NCBI RefSeq assembly: GCF_016863295.1
Contig: NZ_BOOP01000041.1
Span: forward strand, 41,423-105,422
Length of the DNA stretch: 64,000 bases
Source of the DNA: Planotetraspora phitsanulokensis
GTDB taxonomy: Bacteria; Actinomycetota; Actinomycetes; Streptosporangiales; Streptosporangiaceae
Direction of reading: 5' to 3'
The notes below the pieces were generated by a model, which saw nothing but the letters and a program-made list of their open reading frames with translations, had not been told where the DNA came from and did no database searches. A program made the position numbers and the translations under genes. Positions 15,819 to 24,340 of the stretch are shown one piece after another. How positions within the stretch are numbered: position 1 is the first letter of the stretch; every line of letters starts with the position of its first letter.

Positions 15819-18263
15819 CTACGGGCGCGCCTCCCCGGCGATGGTCGTGGCGGTGAGGGGGAGGTCGCCGGCGGAGCGCCCGACGAGCACACGGAAGGGT
15901 CCCGGCTCGGTGCGCCAGGCGCCATCCGCCACGGACCAGTGTTGGACGGCGCGCGCCGCCACGGCGACCTCGATCTCGGTCTCCTCACCCGGCCCGGCCT
16001 CGGCGACGGCGTGGCCGGCCAGCCATCGCGCGGGCCGTTCAACTTCGCTCCGGGAGCGCGAGAGGTAGACCTGCACCACCTCGCGCCCCGCACGGTCACT
16101 GGTGTTGTGCAGCCGTACGGTGACCGTGAACGGGCGGCCGGGTTCGACCTCCGGCGGCACAGTCAGATCCTCGTACGACCAGGACGTGTAGCCGAGTCCG
16201 TGACCGAACCAGTAGGCCGGGGTGCCGGTCCCGCGCGCCCATGCCCGGTAGCCGAGATGCGGGCCCTCGGTGTAGCTGAGCACGCCGTCCACCGGCGCGG
16301 TGCCGACCACGGCCTCATCGGCCCAGGTCGTCGGCAGGCGGCCGCCGGGCTCCGCCGCGCCGAGCAGGACGTCGGCCAGCCCGTGGCCGCCCTCCTGCCC
16401 GGGGAACCAGCTCAGCAGCACGGCGGAGACCCGCTCGCGCCACGGCAGGGCGACCGGTCCCCCGGAGTTCACGACCACGACGGTGTTCGGGTTGGCCGCG
16501 GCCACGGCACGGACGAGATCATCCTGCCTGCCGGGCAGGTCGAGGGACTCGCGGTCGCGTCCCTCGCTCTCGGCCGCCTCGTCGGTGCCGACGACGACGA
16601 CCGCGACATCGCTGTCACGCGCGAGCGCCACGGCCGCCGCGAGTTCGTCGTCGTCGCTCAGCCGGGGTGGGTCCATGGCGAGCACGGAGGCGCGCCCGGT
16701 GCCGCGGTCGAGGCGTCGCCGTGCCACCAGTTCGACCTCGCGGCCGGGCTGGAGGTCCACCTCCGCTCGCCGGTAGGGAGGGGAGAGGTGAACGGTCGCG
16801 GGATCGGCGGTGTCGAGCGCCACGTCGGCGTCGAGGACGACCTGCCCGTCCACCGCGAGTGAGACGTGGCCCCACCCTCCGACGGCCACGCTCCACCGTC
16901 CCCCGGCGTCCGGGCGCACGAGAGCGCGGATCTCCACGGTGCGGGCCCCGCGGACGGGCGCGGATTCGAGGATCCTCCCGGTGAGGCGGCGCTCGGCGTG
17001 GAGTTCCCCGCCGTCGGCGTCGAGCAGCCGCACCAGCACTCCCGGCAGGCCGCTTCGCAGATCACGCGCATTGCCCGTGTCCAGGGGGGTGGGGAGATCG
17101 CTCGGGTGTGCGCCGGCCGCATGGGTCACCTCAGCCCTCCCGGCCAGGGCGGTGCGGATGCCCTCCAGCGGGGAGACGGCCGAGGCCGGGTACACGCCCG
17201 CGCTCCCGCCGCCCTGGATCCGGGCGGACGCGGCGTTCGGTCCGAGCACCGCGACCCGGCGCAGCCGCCGCGCGTCGAGCGGCAACAGCCCGCCCTCGTT
17301 GCGGAGCAGCACCGTGCTCGCGCTCATGGCACGGCGTAGCAGCGCACGGCTCGCCTCACCAGCGGTCTCCTCAGGCGTGGAATCCCCATGAGTGGACTCC
17401 GCATGCGGGCTGAGTGCGCCGACGCGGGCGGCGAGCCGCAGCAGGCGGCGCACCTTGTCGTCGACGGCCGACTCGGGGACCTCGCCCGACCGTACGGCCG
17501 CCGCGAGCCCGCCGCCCCAGTGCTCGTTGGGACCCGGCATGGCGAGATCCTGGGCCGCCGCCGCGGACGCCACCGTGGACCGCACTGCCCCCCAGTCGGA
17601 CACCACCACACCGTCGAACCCCCACTCGCCCTTGAGTGGCTCGGCCAGCAGGGCGTTCTCCGACATCGTGACGCCGTTCACGCCGTTGTACGCCGACATC
17701 ACCACCCACACGCCCGCTTCGACCGCGGCCTCGAACGGCGCGAGGTACACCTCGCGAAGGGTTCGCTCGTCGACGCGGGCGTCGAGGGTGAGCCGTTCGG
17801 TCTCGGAGTCGTTGGCGACGTAGTGCTTGGCCGTCGCGGCGACGCCGCCCGACTGCACGCCGCGGACGAAGGCCGCGCCGATCCACCCGGCCAGCAGCGG
17901 GTCCTCGGAGAAGCATTCGAAGTGGCGGCCGCCGAGGGCGGAGCGGTGCAGGTTCAGCGTCGGCGCGAGCAGGACGTCGACGCCCTTGCGCCGTGCCTCG
18001 CCGGCCAGCAGGGCGCCGAGTCGCGTGACGAGGTCGCCGTCCCACGTCGCGGCCAGCGCCGTGGCGGAGGGGAGCGTCAACGACGTGTCGCGCTCGTCCC
18101 AGCCCTCGCCGCGCACGCCGGCAGGGCCGTCCGAGGTCACCATGGAACGCAGCCCGATGTCCGGCTCCGCGCCGGTCCGCCAGACGGTCGCGCCGGTGAG
18201 CAGCCGCACCTTCTGGTCGAGGTCCAGCTTTCCCACCAGGTGGTCGAGCTCGTCGTCGGTCAC
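15819..18263 (-). CDS. Glycoside hydrolase family 3 beta-glucosidase-type enzyme
   Basis: 814 aa from GTG 18263, which has GAAGGGG before it; upstream ATGs would require translating through the operator. Residues 1-290 are the GH3 TIM barrel (SDGPAGVRGEGWDER, TLNLHRSALGGRHFECFSEDP, AKHYVANDSETER), with the nucleophile D223 in VVVSDWGAV. Then come the GH3-C alpha/beta domain (LRRVAVLGPNAASARIQGGGSA ... GTDEAAESEGRDRESLDLPGRQ) with a PA14-like insertion (about 420-560) and a C-terminal fibronectin-like domain (TVRLHNTSDRAGREVVQVY). No signal peptide, so it acts in the cytoplasm on imported oligosaccharides, releasing terminal beta-linked sugar. Operator at 18296 sits just upstream. Confidence 0.92.
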   Translation of the reverse strand: MTDDELDHLVGKLDLDQKVRLLTGATVWRTGAEPDIGLRSMVTSDGPAGVRGEGWDERDTSLTLPSATALAATWDGDLVTRLGALLAGEARRKGVDVLLAPTLNLHRSALGGRHFECFSEDPLLAGWIGAAFVRGVQSGGVAATAKHYVANDSETERLTLDARVDERTLREVYLAPFEAAVEAGVWVVMSAYNGVNGVTMSENALLAEPLKGEWGFDGVVVSDWGAVRSTVASAAAAQDLAMPGPNEHWGGGLAAAVRSGEVPESAVDDKVRRLLRLAARVGALSPHAESTHGDSTPEETAGEASRALLRRAMSASTVLLRNEGGLLPLDARRLRRVAVLGPNAASARIQGGGSAGVYPASAVSPLEGIRTALAGRAEVTHAAGAHPSDLPTPLDTGNARDLRSGLPGVLVRLLDADGGELHAERRLTGRILESAPVRGARTVEIRALVRPDAGGRWSVAVGGWGHVSLAVDGQVVLDADVALDTADPATVHLSPPYRRAEVDLQPGREVELVARRRLDRGTGRASVLAMDPPRLSDDDELAAAVALARDSDVAVVVVGTDEAAESEGRDRESLDLPGRQDDLVRAVAAANPNTVVVVNSGGPVALPWRERVSAVLLSWFPGQEGGHGLADVLLGAAEPGGRLPTTWADEAVVGTAPVDGVLSYTEGPHLGYRAWARGTGTPAYWFGHGLGYTSWSYEDLTVPPEVEPGRPFTVTVRLHNTSDRAGREVVQVYLSRSRSEVERPARWLAGHAVAEAGPGEETEIEVAVAARAVQHWSVADGAWRTEPGPFRVLVGRSAGDLPLTATTIAGEARP

Positions 18264-18295
18264 GCGGCACCCCTTCGTCTCATCCGGCCCGTGGT

Positions 18296-18309
18296 GGAGA
18301 GCGCTCTCC
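18296..18309. promoter_or_regulatory. LacI-family operator upstream of GH3 gene
   Basis: Perfect GGAGAGCGCTCTCC (16-bp palindrome with flanking T/A), 33 bases before the GH3 GTG start. Confidence 0.88.
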
Positions 18310-18460
18310 ATCGTTACAGCGTCGGTGTGGCGGAGGCGGACTGTCAATCACGCCGGGGGTCGGCGTGTGGTGTCGCGAACGTTCCCGGAATGCGAGCGGG
18401 AGGTTTCGGGTGGAAGTGAAGGGACTTGACAGGCGTCCTGTCATGGGTCCACTCTCCACT

Positions 18461-18474
18461 GGAGAGCGCTCTCC
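18461..18474. promoter_or_regulatory. LacI-family operator upstream of secreted GH16/GH-A gene
   Basis: Perfect GGAGAGCGCTCTCC 61 bases before the start at 18535. Confidence 0.88.
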
Positions 18475-18534
18475 CATCTCCTGCCACGTCCGAGCACGGG
18501 TACGGCAGGCACCCCCCGGTAGTGAGGAGAGGTC

Positions 18535-21500
18535 GTGCTTCCATCTCGTCGTCCAGGCCGCCCGCGGTCAGGCCTGGTCATCGCCACGTTGATCACCGTG
18601 CTGGTCACCGTGCTCGCCGCCGTGACCGGGGCCGGCTCCGCGCTCGTGGGCCGCGCGGTCGCGGCGGACGCGTTGTTGTCCCAGGGGAAGCCGGCGACCG
18701 CGTCGTCGAGCGAGGGCGCCGGGTACGCCGCCTCGTTCGCCGTCGACGGCGACCCGGGGACGCGCTGGGCAAGCGCGTTCAGCGACCCGCAATGGCTACA
18801 GGTCGACCTGGGAGCCACCGCCACGATCAGCCAGGCCGTCCTGACCTGGGAATCCGCCTACGCCACCGCCTTCAAAATCCAAACCTCCCCCAACGGCACG
18901 ACCTGGACCGACGCCTACAGCACCACCACCGGCACCGGCGGAACCCAGACCATCACCCTCACCGGCACCGGCCGCTACGTCCGCCTGTACACCACCGCCA
19001 GAGCCACCGGCTACGGCTACTCCCTCTGGGAATTCAAGATCTACGGCACGAGCGGGACGTCGACTCCGTCGCCGACCCCCACACCGAGCCCGTCCGCCGA
19101 TTGCGGTTCCGCGAACGCGGCCCTCGGTAGGCCGGCCACCGCCTCCTCGACCGAAGGCGCGGGCACTCCCGCCTCGGCCGCCTTCGACGGAGACGCGACC
19201 GGCACCCGCTGGGCCAGCGCGTACAGCGACCCGCAGTGGCTCCAGGTCGACCTGGGCTCGTCCCAGCAGATCTGCCGGGTGGTGCTGGTCTGGGAGACCG
19301 CGTACGCGACCGCGTTCAGGATCCAGACGTCCGCGGACGGATCGAGCTGGACCGACGTCTACTCCACGACGAGCGCGAGCGGCGGAACCCAGACTCTCGA
19401 CGTGTCGGGCACCGGCCGCTACCTCCGCGTGTACGGCACCGCCAGAGCCACCGGATACGGCTACTCCCTCTGGGAGGTCACCGTCAACACCGGCACCGGC
19501 GGCGGCCCCGGCCCCGGCACCGGGGACTGGACCGAGGTGTGGAAGGACGACTTCGACGGGGCCGCCGGCACCTCACCGTCGGCCGCCAACTGGATCCTTC
19601 GTACCGGAACGCAGTTCCCCGGCGGCGCGGAGAAGTGGGGGACCGGTGAGGTCGAGACGGCCACCGCGTCGACCGCCAACGTCTATCTCGACGGCGCGGG
19701 ACGGCTCAACATCAAGGCGATCAGGGACGGCGCCGGCAACTGGACCTCGGGCCGTCTGGAGACCCAGCGCACCGACTTCGCCGCCCAGCCCGGCGAGCAG
19801 GTCAGGTTCACGGCGAGACTGAAGCAGCCCGACGTCGCCGACGCCAACGGCTACTGGCCGGGCTTCCGCGCCACGGGCGCGGCCTACCGCGGCGTCTACA
19901 CGAACTGGCCCGGCGTCGGCGAGACCGACATCATGACCGACGTCAACGGCCGCAGCCAGCTCTCGAACACCCTGCACTGCGGCACCGCGCCGGGCGGGCC
20001 GTGCAACGAGTACGACGGCAGGACCAGCGGGTTCGCGACCTGCGCGGGCTGTCAGACGGGCTACCACGAGTACACCCAGGTGATCGACCGCAGCACCACC
20101 GACGAGCAGATCCGCTTCTACCTCGACGGGGTGCAGACCTGGGTCGTCCGCGAGAGCCAGGTCGGCGTCACCGCCTGGCAGGCCGCGGTCCACCACGGCT
20201 TCTATCTGCGGTTCGACCTGGCGATCGGCGGTTCTCTGCCGAACGCCGTCGCGGGATTCACCACGCCCACCGCCACCACCACGTCGGGTGGCGTCCTGAG
20301 CGTCGAGTCGGTCTCGGTGGCGAAGAAGACCGGTTCCGCCCCGCCGGCCATGACCGATCCGGCCACCCCCGCCGGTCCGAGCAACGTCCGGGTCACCGGC
20401 GGACAGGGCAACTGGCAGTTGTCGGTGAACGGCCAGCCGTACGAGATCAGGGGACTGACCTACGGCCCGCCGCAGGCGGCGGCGGACGGCTACATGCGCG
20501 ACCTGAAGTCGATGGGCGTCAACACGATCCGCACCTGGGGAGTCGACGACGCGGCGACGCCGACGTTGCTGAACAGGGCGGCGCAGCAGGGCATCAAGGT
20601 GATCGTCGGCCACTGGCTCAACCAGGGCGCCGACTACGTCAACGACACCGCGTACAAGACGAGCGTGAAGAACGAGATCGTCGCCCGGGTCAACGCGCTC
20701 AAGGGCTACCAGGGCGTTCTCATGTGGGACGTGGGCAACGAGGTCATCCTCACCATGCAGGACCACGGCCTGCCGGCCGCCGAGGTGGAGGCGCGACGCG
20801 TCGCCTACGCGAAGTTCGTGAACGAGGTCGCCGTCGCCGTCCACGCCGCCGATCCGAACCACCCCGTCACCTCGACCGACGCCTGGACGGGCGCGTGGCC
20901 GTACTACAAGGCGTACGCCCCGGCGCTCGACCTGCTCGCGGTGAACTCCTACGGCGCCGTCGGCGGGGTCAAGCAGGCCTGGATCGACGGCGGATACACC
21001 AAGCCGTACATCCTGACCGAGGGCGGCCCGGCCGGCGAGTGGGAGGTGCCCGCGGACGTCAACGGTGTGCCGACCGAACCGGCCGACCTGCAGAAACGAG
21101 CCGGCTACACGGCGAGCTGGAACGCCATCAAGGCGCATCCGGGCGTGGCCCTCGGCGCCACCGAGTTCCACTACGGCCTGGAGAACGACTTCGGCGGCGT
21201 CTGGCTGAGCACCTTCACCGGAGGCTGGCGCCGGCTGGGCTACTACGCGCTGCGCCAGGCCTACACCGGCCAGCAGGCGGCGAACACTCCGCCGGAGATC
21301 ACCGCCATGACCGTCGGATCCCAGACGGCGGTCCCCGCGGGCGGGCAGTTCACCGTCGGAGTGACGGCCGCCGATCCGCAGGGGGACCCGATCCGCTACA
21401 ACCTGATGATGAGCGACAAGCACATCAGCGGCGGCACCGGCTTCCGGCACGTCCGGTTCACGCAGACGGGCCCCGGCCAGTTCTCCGTGACCGCGCCGCA

Positions 21501-21996
21501 GCAGATGGGCGTGTGGAAGGTGTACGTCTACGCCTACGACGGGCAGGGAAACGTCGGCATCGAGCAGAGGTCGTTCAAGGTCGTGCCCCCGCAGGTCGCC
21601 GGGACCAACGCGGCACTCGGCAGGCCCACCACCGCCTCGAGCTACCAGGCGACCGGTGACGGCGGGCCGTTCACGCCGGGCAGGGCCACAGACGGCAGCT
21701 TCACGAGCCGCTGGGCGAGCGAGTGGAGCGACCCCCAGTGGTTGCAGGTCGACCTCGGCCAGGCGACGGCGATCAAGCACGTCCAGCTCGGCTGGGAGTC
21801 CGCGTACGGCAAGGCATACCAGATCCAGACGTCGAACGACGGCGCCGGCTGGACCACGGTCTACTCGACCACGACGGGCGACGGCGGGTTCGACGACCTC
21901 GATCTCGCCGTCTCCGCGAGGTACGTGCGGCTGAACCTCACCCAGCGCGGGACGGCGTACGGCTACTCGCTGTGGGAGTTCGGGGTTTACAAGTAG
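18535..21996 (+). CDS. Secreted multidomain glycoside hydrolase: CBM32-CBM32-GH16-like-GH-A-CBM32
   Basis: 1153 aa, GTG start, signal peptide 1-43. CBM32 domains at about 45-172, 187-320 and 1020-1153, each ending in GYSLWE; a PTPTPSPS linker follows the first. A GH16-like jelly roll spans about 330-590 (WKDDFDGAAGT, NGYWPGFRATG, GETDIMTDVNG, LSNTLHCGTAPGG). In the GH16 motif E-x-D-x-x-E the nucleophile E463 and D465 are present, but the acid/base position is T468. A clan GH-A TIM barrel (GH2/GH5-like) spans about 610-920 (YEIRGLTYG, NTIRTWG, acid/base E736 in WDVGNEV, nucleophile E829 in ILTEGGPAGEW). An Ig-like region precedes the last CBM. Likely an extracellular polysaccharide binder/hydrolase feeding the GH3 enzyme; beta-glucan is a guess. 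Operator at 18461. Confidence 0.9.
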   Translation: MLPSRRPGRPRSGLVIATLITVLVTVLAAVTGAGSALVGRAVAADALLSQGKPATASSSEGAGYAASFAVDGDPGTRWASAFSDPQWLQVDLGATATISQAVLTWESAYATAFKIQTSPNGTTWTDAYSTTTGTGGTQTITLTGTGRYVRLYTTARATGYGYSLWEFKIYGTSGTSTPSPTPTPSPSADCGSANAALGRPATASSTEGAGTPASAAFDGDATGTRWASAYSDPQWLQVDLGSSQQICRVVLVWETAYATAFRIQTSADGSSWTDVYSTTSASGGTQTLDVSGTGRYLRVYGTARATGYGYSLWEVTVNTGTGGGPGPGTGDWTEVWKDDFDGAAGTSPSAANWILRTGTQFPGGAEKWGTGEVETATASTANVYLDGAGRLNIKAIRDGAGNWTSGRLETQRTDFAAQPGEQVRFTARLKQPDVADANGYWPGFRATGAAYRGVYTNWPGVGETDIMTDVNGRSQLSNTLHCGTAPGGPCNEYDGRTSGFATCAGCQTGYHEYTQVIDRSTTDEQIRFYLDGVQTWVVRESQVGVTAWQAAVHHGFYLRFDLAIGGSLPNAVAGFTTPTATTTSGGVLSVESVSVAKKTGSAPPAMTDPATPAGPSNVRVTGGQGNWQLSVNGQPYEIRGLTYGPPQAAADGYMRDLKSMGVNTIRTWGVDDAATPTLLNRAAQQGIKVIVGHWLNQGADYVNDTAYKTSVKNEIVARVNALKGYQGVLMWDVGNEVILTMQDHGLPAAEVEARRVAYAKFVNEVAVAVHAADPNHPVTSTDAWTGAWPYYKAYAPALDLLAVNSYGAVGGVKQAWIDGGYTKPYILTEGGPAGEWEVPADVNGVPTEPADLQKRAGYTASWNAIKAHPGVALGATEFHYGLENDFGGVWLSTFTGGWRRLGYYALRQAYTGQQAANTPPEITAMTVGSQTAVPAGGQFTVGVTAADPQGDPIRYNLMMSDKHISGGTGFRHVRFTQTGPGQFSVTAPQQMGVWKVYVYAYDGQGNVGIEQRSFKVVPPQVAGTNAALGRPTTASSYQATGDGGPFTPGRATDGSFTSRWASEWSDPQWLQVDLGQATAIKHVQLGWESAYGKAYQIQTSNDGAGWTTVYSTTTGDGGFDDLDLAVSARYVRLNLTQRGTAYGYSLWEFGVYK
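18741..19046 (+). repeat. Inverted repeat copy B (CBM32 coding DNA)
   Basis: Partner of 13824-14129 in opposite orientation, about 98% identical by eye across 306 bases. Encodes the core of the first CBM32 domain; the second and third CBM32 domains of the same protein are clearly more diverged. Confidence 0.92.
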
Positions 21997-22025
21997 CACT
22001 GGAACAGCGGCTCTATATCGGCTGC

Positions 22026-22053
22026 GCGGCCCCGCCCGGGCGGGCGGGGCCGC
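22026..22053. terminator. Strong hairpin terminator after the GH gene
   Basis: Perfect 12-bp stem GCGGCCCCGCCC / GGGCGGGGCCGC with a GGGC loop, 30 bases after the stop at 21996. No U-tract. Likely ends transcription of the long secreted-enzyme gene. Confidence 0.8.
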
Positions 22054-22221
22054 TTGGCGGCACTTGGGCGCACTCCCCGGCTAGTGCAGCTGGGTGGCGA
22101 TGCTGAACCGCCCTCCGCCGGAGATGACCTCGATGCTGAGCAGATCGGTCCGGATGCCGGCGCCGTGCCATGCCGGATGCCGCGTGCGGCCTGACGGGAG
22201 AGGTGTGGTTGGGTCGTCCCT
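22054..22221. other. Intergenic region before TSUP permease gene
   Basis: Nothing certain. On the minus strand a short frame ending at 22081 reads RTDLLSIEVISGGGRFSIATQLH, which looks protein-like but has no clear start or family, so it may be a gene fragment. Confidence 0.25.
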
Positions 22222-22971
22222 GTGATGGGGGACGTGCTCGGACTGGTCGCCGTGGGCCTGGCGGCGGGAGTGGTCAGCACGGTGGTGAGCCTGGCGTCGC
22301 TCGTCTCCTATCCGGCGCTGCTGGCCTTCGGCATCCCGCCGCTCAGCGCGAACGTCACCAACACCGTCGCGCTGCTGTTCACCGGGCTGGGTGCGGCCGC
22401 GGGGTCGCGGCCGGAGCTCGCCGGGCAGGGCCGGTTGGTCCTGCGCCTGGGGTGGGTCACCGCACTGGGGGGCGCGGCCGGGGCGGGGCTCCTGCTCGCG
22501 ACGCCGGCCGACACGTTCGAGGCGATCGCCCCGTTCCTGATCGCGGGCGCCTCCCTGCTGCTGTTGACCCGCCGCTGGAAGGCGGGTCGTGTGCGACTCG
22601 GCGGGGAGAACGGCCGAGCCCTGCGGGTTGCCCTGTTCGCCGTCGCGGTCTATGTGGGCTATTTCGGAGCGGCAGGCGGGATCCTCATGTTCGCCGCCCT
22701 CGGCTCTGCGCTCGACCAGGCTCCCGCACGGGTCAACGCCGTGAAGAACGTCGTGTCCGCGCTGGCGAACGGCGTCGCCGCGATCGGGTTCGCGCTCTTC
22801 GGACCGGTGCAGTGGACGGCCGTGGCCCCGCTCGCCCTGGGCTTCCTCATCGGGGGCTGGCTCGGCCCGGCGATCGCGAGGCGGCTTCCCGGGCAGTCGC
22901 TCAGGATCGTCGCCGCCCTCTGCGGTCTCGCGGTCGCCGCCAAGCTCGCCTTCGACGCGTTCACCGCCTGA
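22222..22971 (+). CDS. TSUP-family (TauE/SafE-type) membrane transporter
   Basis: 249 aa, GTG 22222 with an in-frame ATG next to it (22225). About 7-8 hydrophobic helices. The duplicated TSUP signature is visible: LAAGVVSTVVSLASLVSYPALLAFGIPPLSANVTNTVALLFTG in the first half and VYVGYFGAAGGILMFAAL...ARVNAVKNVVSALANGVAAIGFALFG in the second. The family moves sulfite, sulfonate-derived or other small organic anions across the cytoplasmic membrane, often as export; substrate here unknown. No linked sulfur-metabolism gene. Confidence 0.88.
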   Translation: MMGDVLGLVAVGLAAGVVSTVVSLASLVSYPALLAFGIPPLSANVTNTVALLFTGLGAAAGSRPELAGQGRLVLRLGWVTALGGAAGAGLLLATPADTFEAIAPFLIAGASLLLLTRRWKAGRVRLGGENGRALRVALFAVAVYVGYFGAAGGILMFAALGSALDQAPARVNAVKNVVSALANGVAAIGFALFGPVQWTAVAPLALGFLIGGWLGPAIARRLPGQSLRIVAALCGLAVAAKLAFDAFTA

Positions 22972-23073
22972 GCGTCGTCAGGCGGTCGGCAAACCGTGCG
23001 CAGCCGGGCCGTGCGCTCGGCAGGTCGTGCGCTCGAGCCAGGCCGCGCTCGCCAGAGTGCTCGCCAGGAAGCG

Positions 23074-23253
23074 CTAGGACACGGACGCGGAGGCGTCGGA
23101 GCTCTCGCCCGCCTCCGCCACGCGTGCGCGGAGCCGGTCTCTGACCTCCTGCGGCGTGTACGCCCGCCGGCGGCGTTCCGCGCGCACGACTACAACACCG
23201 GTCGCCGCCACGCCCGCGAAGGCCGCGAGTCCGAGCACTTTCCACCACCGCAT
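23074..23253 (-). CDS. Small membrane protein (59 aa)
   Basis: ATG 23253 to TAG 23074-23076. Product begins MRWWKVLGLAAFAGVA, one membrane helix (about residues 6-23), then a basic Arg cluster RAERRRRAYTPQEVRDRLRARV and a Ser-rich tail. The organisation (N-terminal anchor, basic amphipathic helix with YTPQEVRDRL) recalls conserved small actinobacterial membrane proteins of unknown function. Divergent from the gene at 23271 with only 17 bases between the starts. Confidence 0.7.
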   Translation of the reverse strand: MRWWKVLGLAAFAGVAATGVVVVRAERRRRAYTPQEVRDRLRARVAEAGESSDASASVS

Positions 23254-23256
23254 TTC

Positions 23257-23262
23257 TCTAGG
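23257..23262 (+). promoter_or_regulatory. Candidate -10 element for leaderless transcription of the gene at 23271
   Basis: TAGGCT is followed by about 7 bases and then the GTG at 23271. That spacing puts the transcription start at or next to the start codon, the usual leaderless arrangement in actinobacteria. No Shine-Dalgarno is present and the divergent gene leaves no room for a leader. Confidence 0.5.
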
Positions 23263-23270
23263 CTACTGCT

Positions 23271-23933
23271 GTGCCAGATATGCGGATAAGTCTCGATGAA
23301 GCCGTGGATCTCAGCCGTACGGGTGACGTGTGGGTCTTCCGCGGTCGCACCGTCCCGGACCGGGCCATCCAGATGACGACCAACAGCCCCGTCAACCATG
23401 TGGGCATGGCCGTCGTCATCGAGGACATGCCGCCGCTCATGTGGCACGCGGAACTCGGCCGGTCGCTGCCCGACATGTGGACGGGCACCCACCAGCGTGG
23501 CGTGCAACTCCACGACATGCGGGACGCCGTCCGCGTGTGGGCTGACAGGTACGGCCAGCGGGCGTGGCTTCGCCAGCTCGAGCCGCCCGCGTCGCGCTCG
23601 ATGGAGGACGCGGCGCTGCGCGTGATCGCCCGGCTGGACGGCACGCCCTTCCCTTCGACGGCCCAGCTCGCCGGCAGATGGCTGCGCGGGCGGCTGCCCA
23701 ACTTCCTGCGCGGTGACACCGCTCTCGAGACGGCCTACTGCGCCGAAGTTGTCGCGCTCACCTATGAGGCGATGGGCCTGCTTCCCCGGGGGCGCCGACC
23801 GAACTGGTACGACCCGGGCAGGTTCTGGAGCGGCGACGACCTCGCCCTGCTGGACGGAGCACGGCTGGGCGGCGAGATCGCCGTGGAGATCCCGCCCGCT
23901 CCCGCGCCCGGCGTGGCCTCCGTCACTCGCTAA
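23271..23933 (+). CDS. Papain-like (YiiX/NlpC-P60 superfamily) protein
   Basis: 220 aa from GTG 23271; ATG 23280 is an alternative. The order of motifs suits the permuted NlpC/P60-YiiX group: a strand DVWVFRGRT, then SPVNHVGMAVVIED with the candidate catalytic His (NHVGM), and later LETAYCAEVVALTYEAMGL with the candidate Cys. These enzymes hydrolyse amide or ester bonds in peptides or lipids; here the substrate is unknown. No signal peptide, so cytoplasmic. The C-terminal 20 residues are Pro/Ala-rich. Confidence 0.65.
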   Translation: MPDMRISLDEAVDLSRTGDVWVFRGRTVPDRAIQMTTNSPVNHVGMAVVIEDMPPLMWHAELGRSLPDMWTGTHQRGVQLHDMRDAVRVWADRYGQRAWLRQLEPPASRSMEDAALRVIARLDGTPFPSTAQLAGRWLRGRLPNFLRGDTALETAYCAEVVALTYEAMGLLPRGRRPNWYDPGRFWSGDDLALLDGARLGGEIAVEIPPAPAPGVASVTR

Positions 23934-24022
23934 TCAAGATTTCACCTAGGCGGTCAACCTCAGGCCCGACTAGTGCGTCAGGACTAGGCATCGTTAGTCC
24001 AGACGCAAGATGGCAGGGCCTT

Positions 24023-24253
24023 ATGCCTACTCCTGATTTCCGAGGCGACGGCCTCGACGGTCTCCTCCAAACGGAACTGCGAGCCCGCCGGGCGCTCGAC
24101 GCGGTACGCCGCCAGGGCCCTGAAGCGGTGGAGGAGGAGACGCTCCGGATGAAGTCCGAACTGGTCCGGTTGTACGGCTGGGAGGGCTACCAGCGGGTCA
24201 TCTCCAAGATGGAGAGCGACCTGGCCCGGCTCCACGAGCGGCCGGCGCCGTAG
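24023..24253 (+). CDS. Small conserved-type hypothetical protein (76 aa)
   Basis: ATG 24023. Mostly helical and charged (LLQTELRARRALDAVRRQGPEAVEEETLRMKSELVRLYGWEGYQRVISKMESDLARLHE). No signal peptide or membrane segment. Codon third positions are strongly GC as in real genes here. I do not recognise the family. The upstream 90 bases are relatively AT-rich (CACCTAGG, GACTAGTGCG, GGACTAGGCATCGTTAGTC) and could hold its promoter. Confidence 0.6.
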   Translation: MPTPDFRGDGLDGLLQTELRARRALDAVRRQGPEAVEEETLRMKSELVRLYGWEGYQRVISKMESDLARLHERPAP

Positions 24254-24340
24254 CGGCCGAGATCCGCGAGGGGGGTTCGCCGACGACGTTCGCCGATAAC
24301 ATCGGCGGCGGAACGGACCGGCTACCCCGATGGAGCGACG

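Larger units (their letters stand above)
18264..18534. promoter_or_regulatory. Divergent promoter region between GH3 and secreted GH genes
   Basis: No gene fits. The region carries one operator for each direction (18296 and 18461) and must hold two promoters. AGTGAGGAGAGGTC just before the GTG at 18535 provides a strong ribosome binding site (GAGGAGAGG). Confidence 0.7.

Noticed and set aside
18264..18347. Longer N-terminus for the GH3 enzyme
   Set aside because: It would translate through the operator at 18296-18309 and adds residues with no GH3 similarity.
22961..23248. 95-aa Arg-rich minus-strand frame
   Set aside because: The real gene in this place is the 59-aa membrane protein in another frame, which has a proper start and membrane helix.
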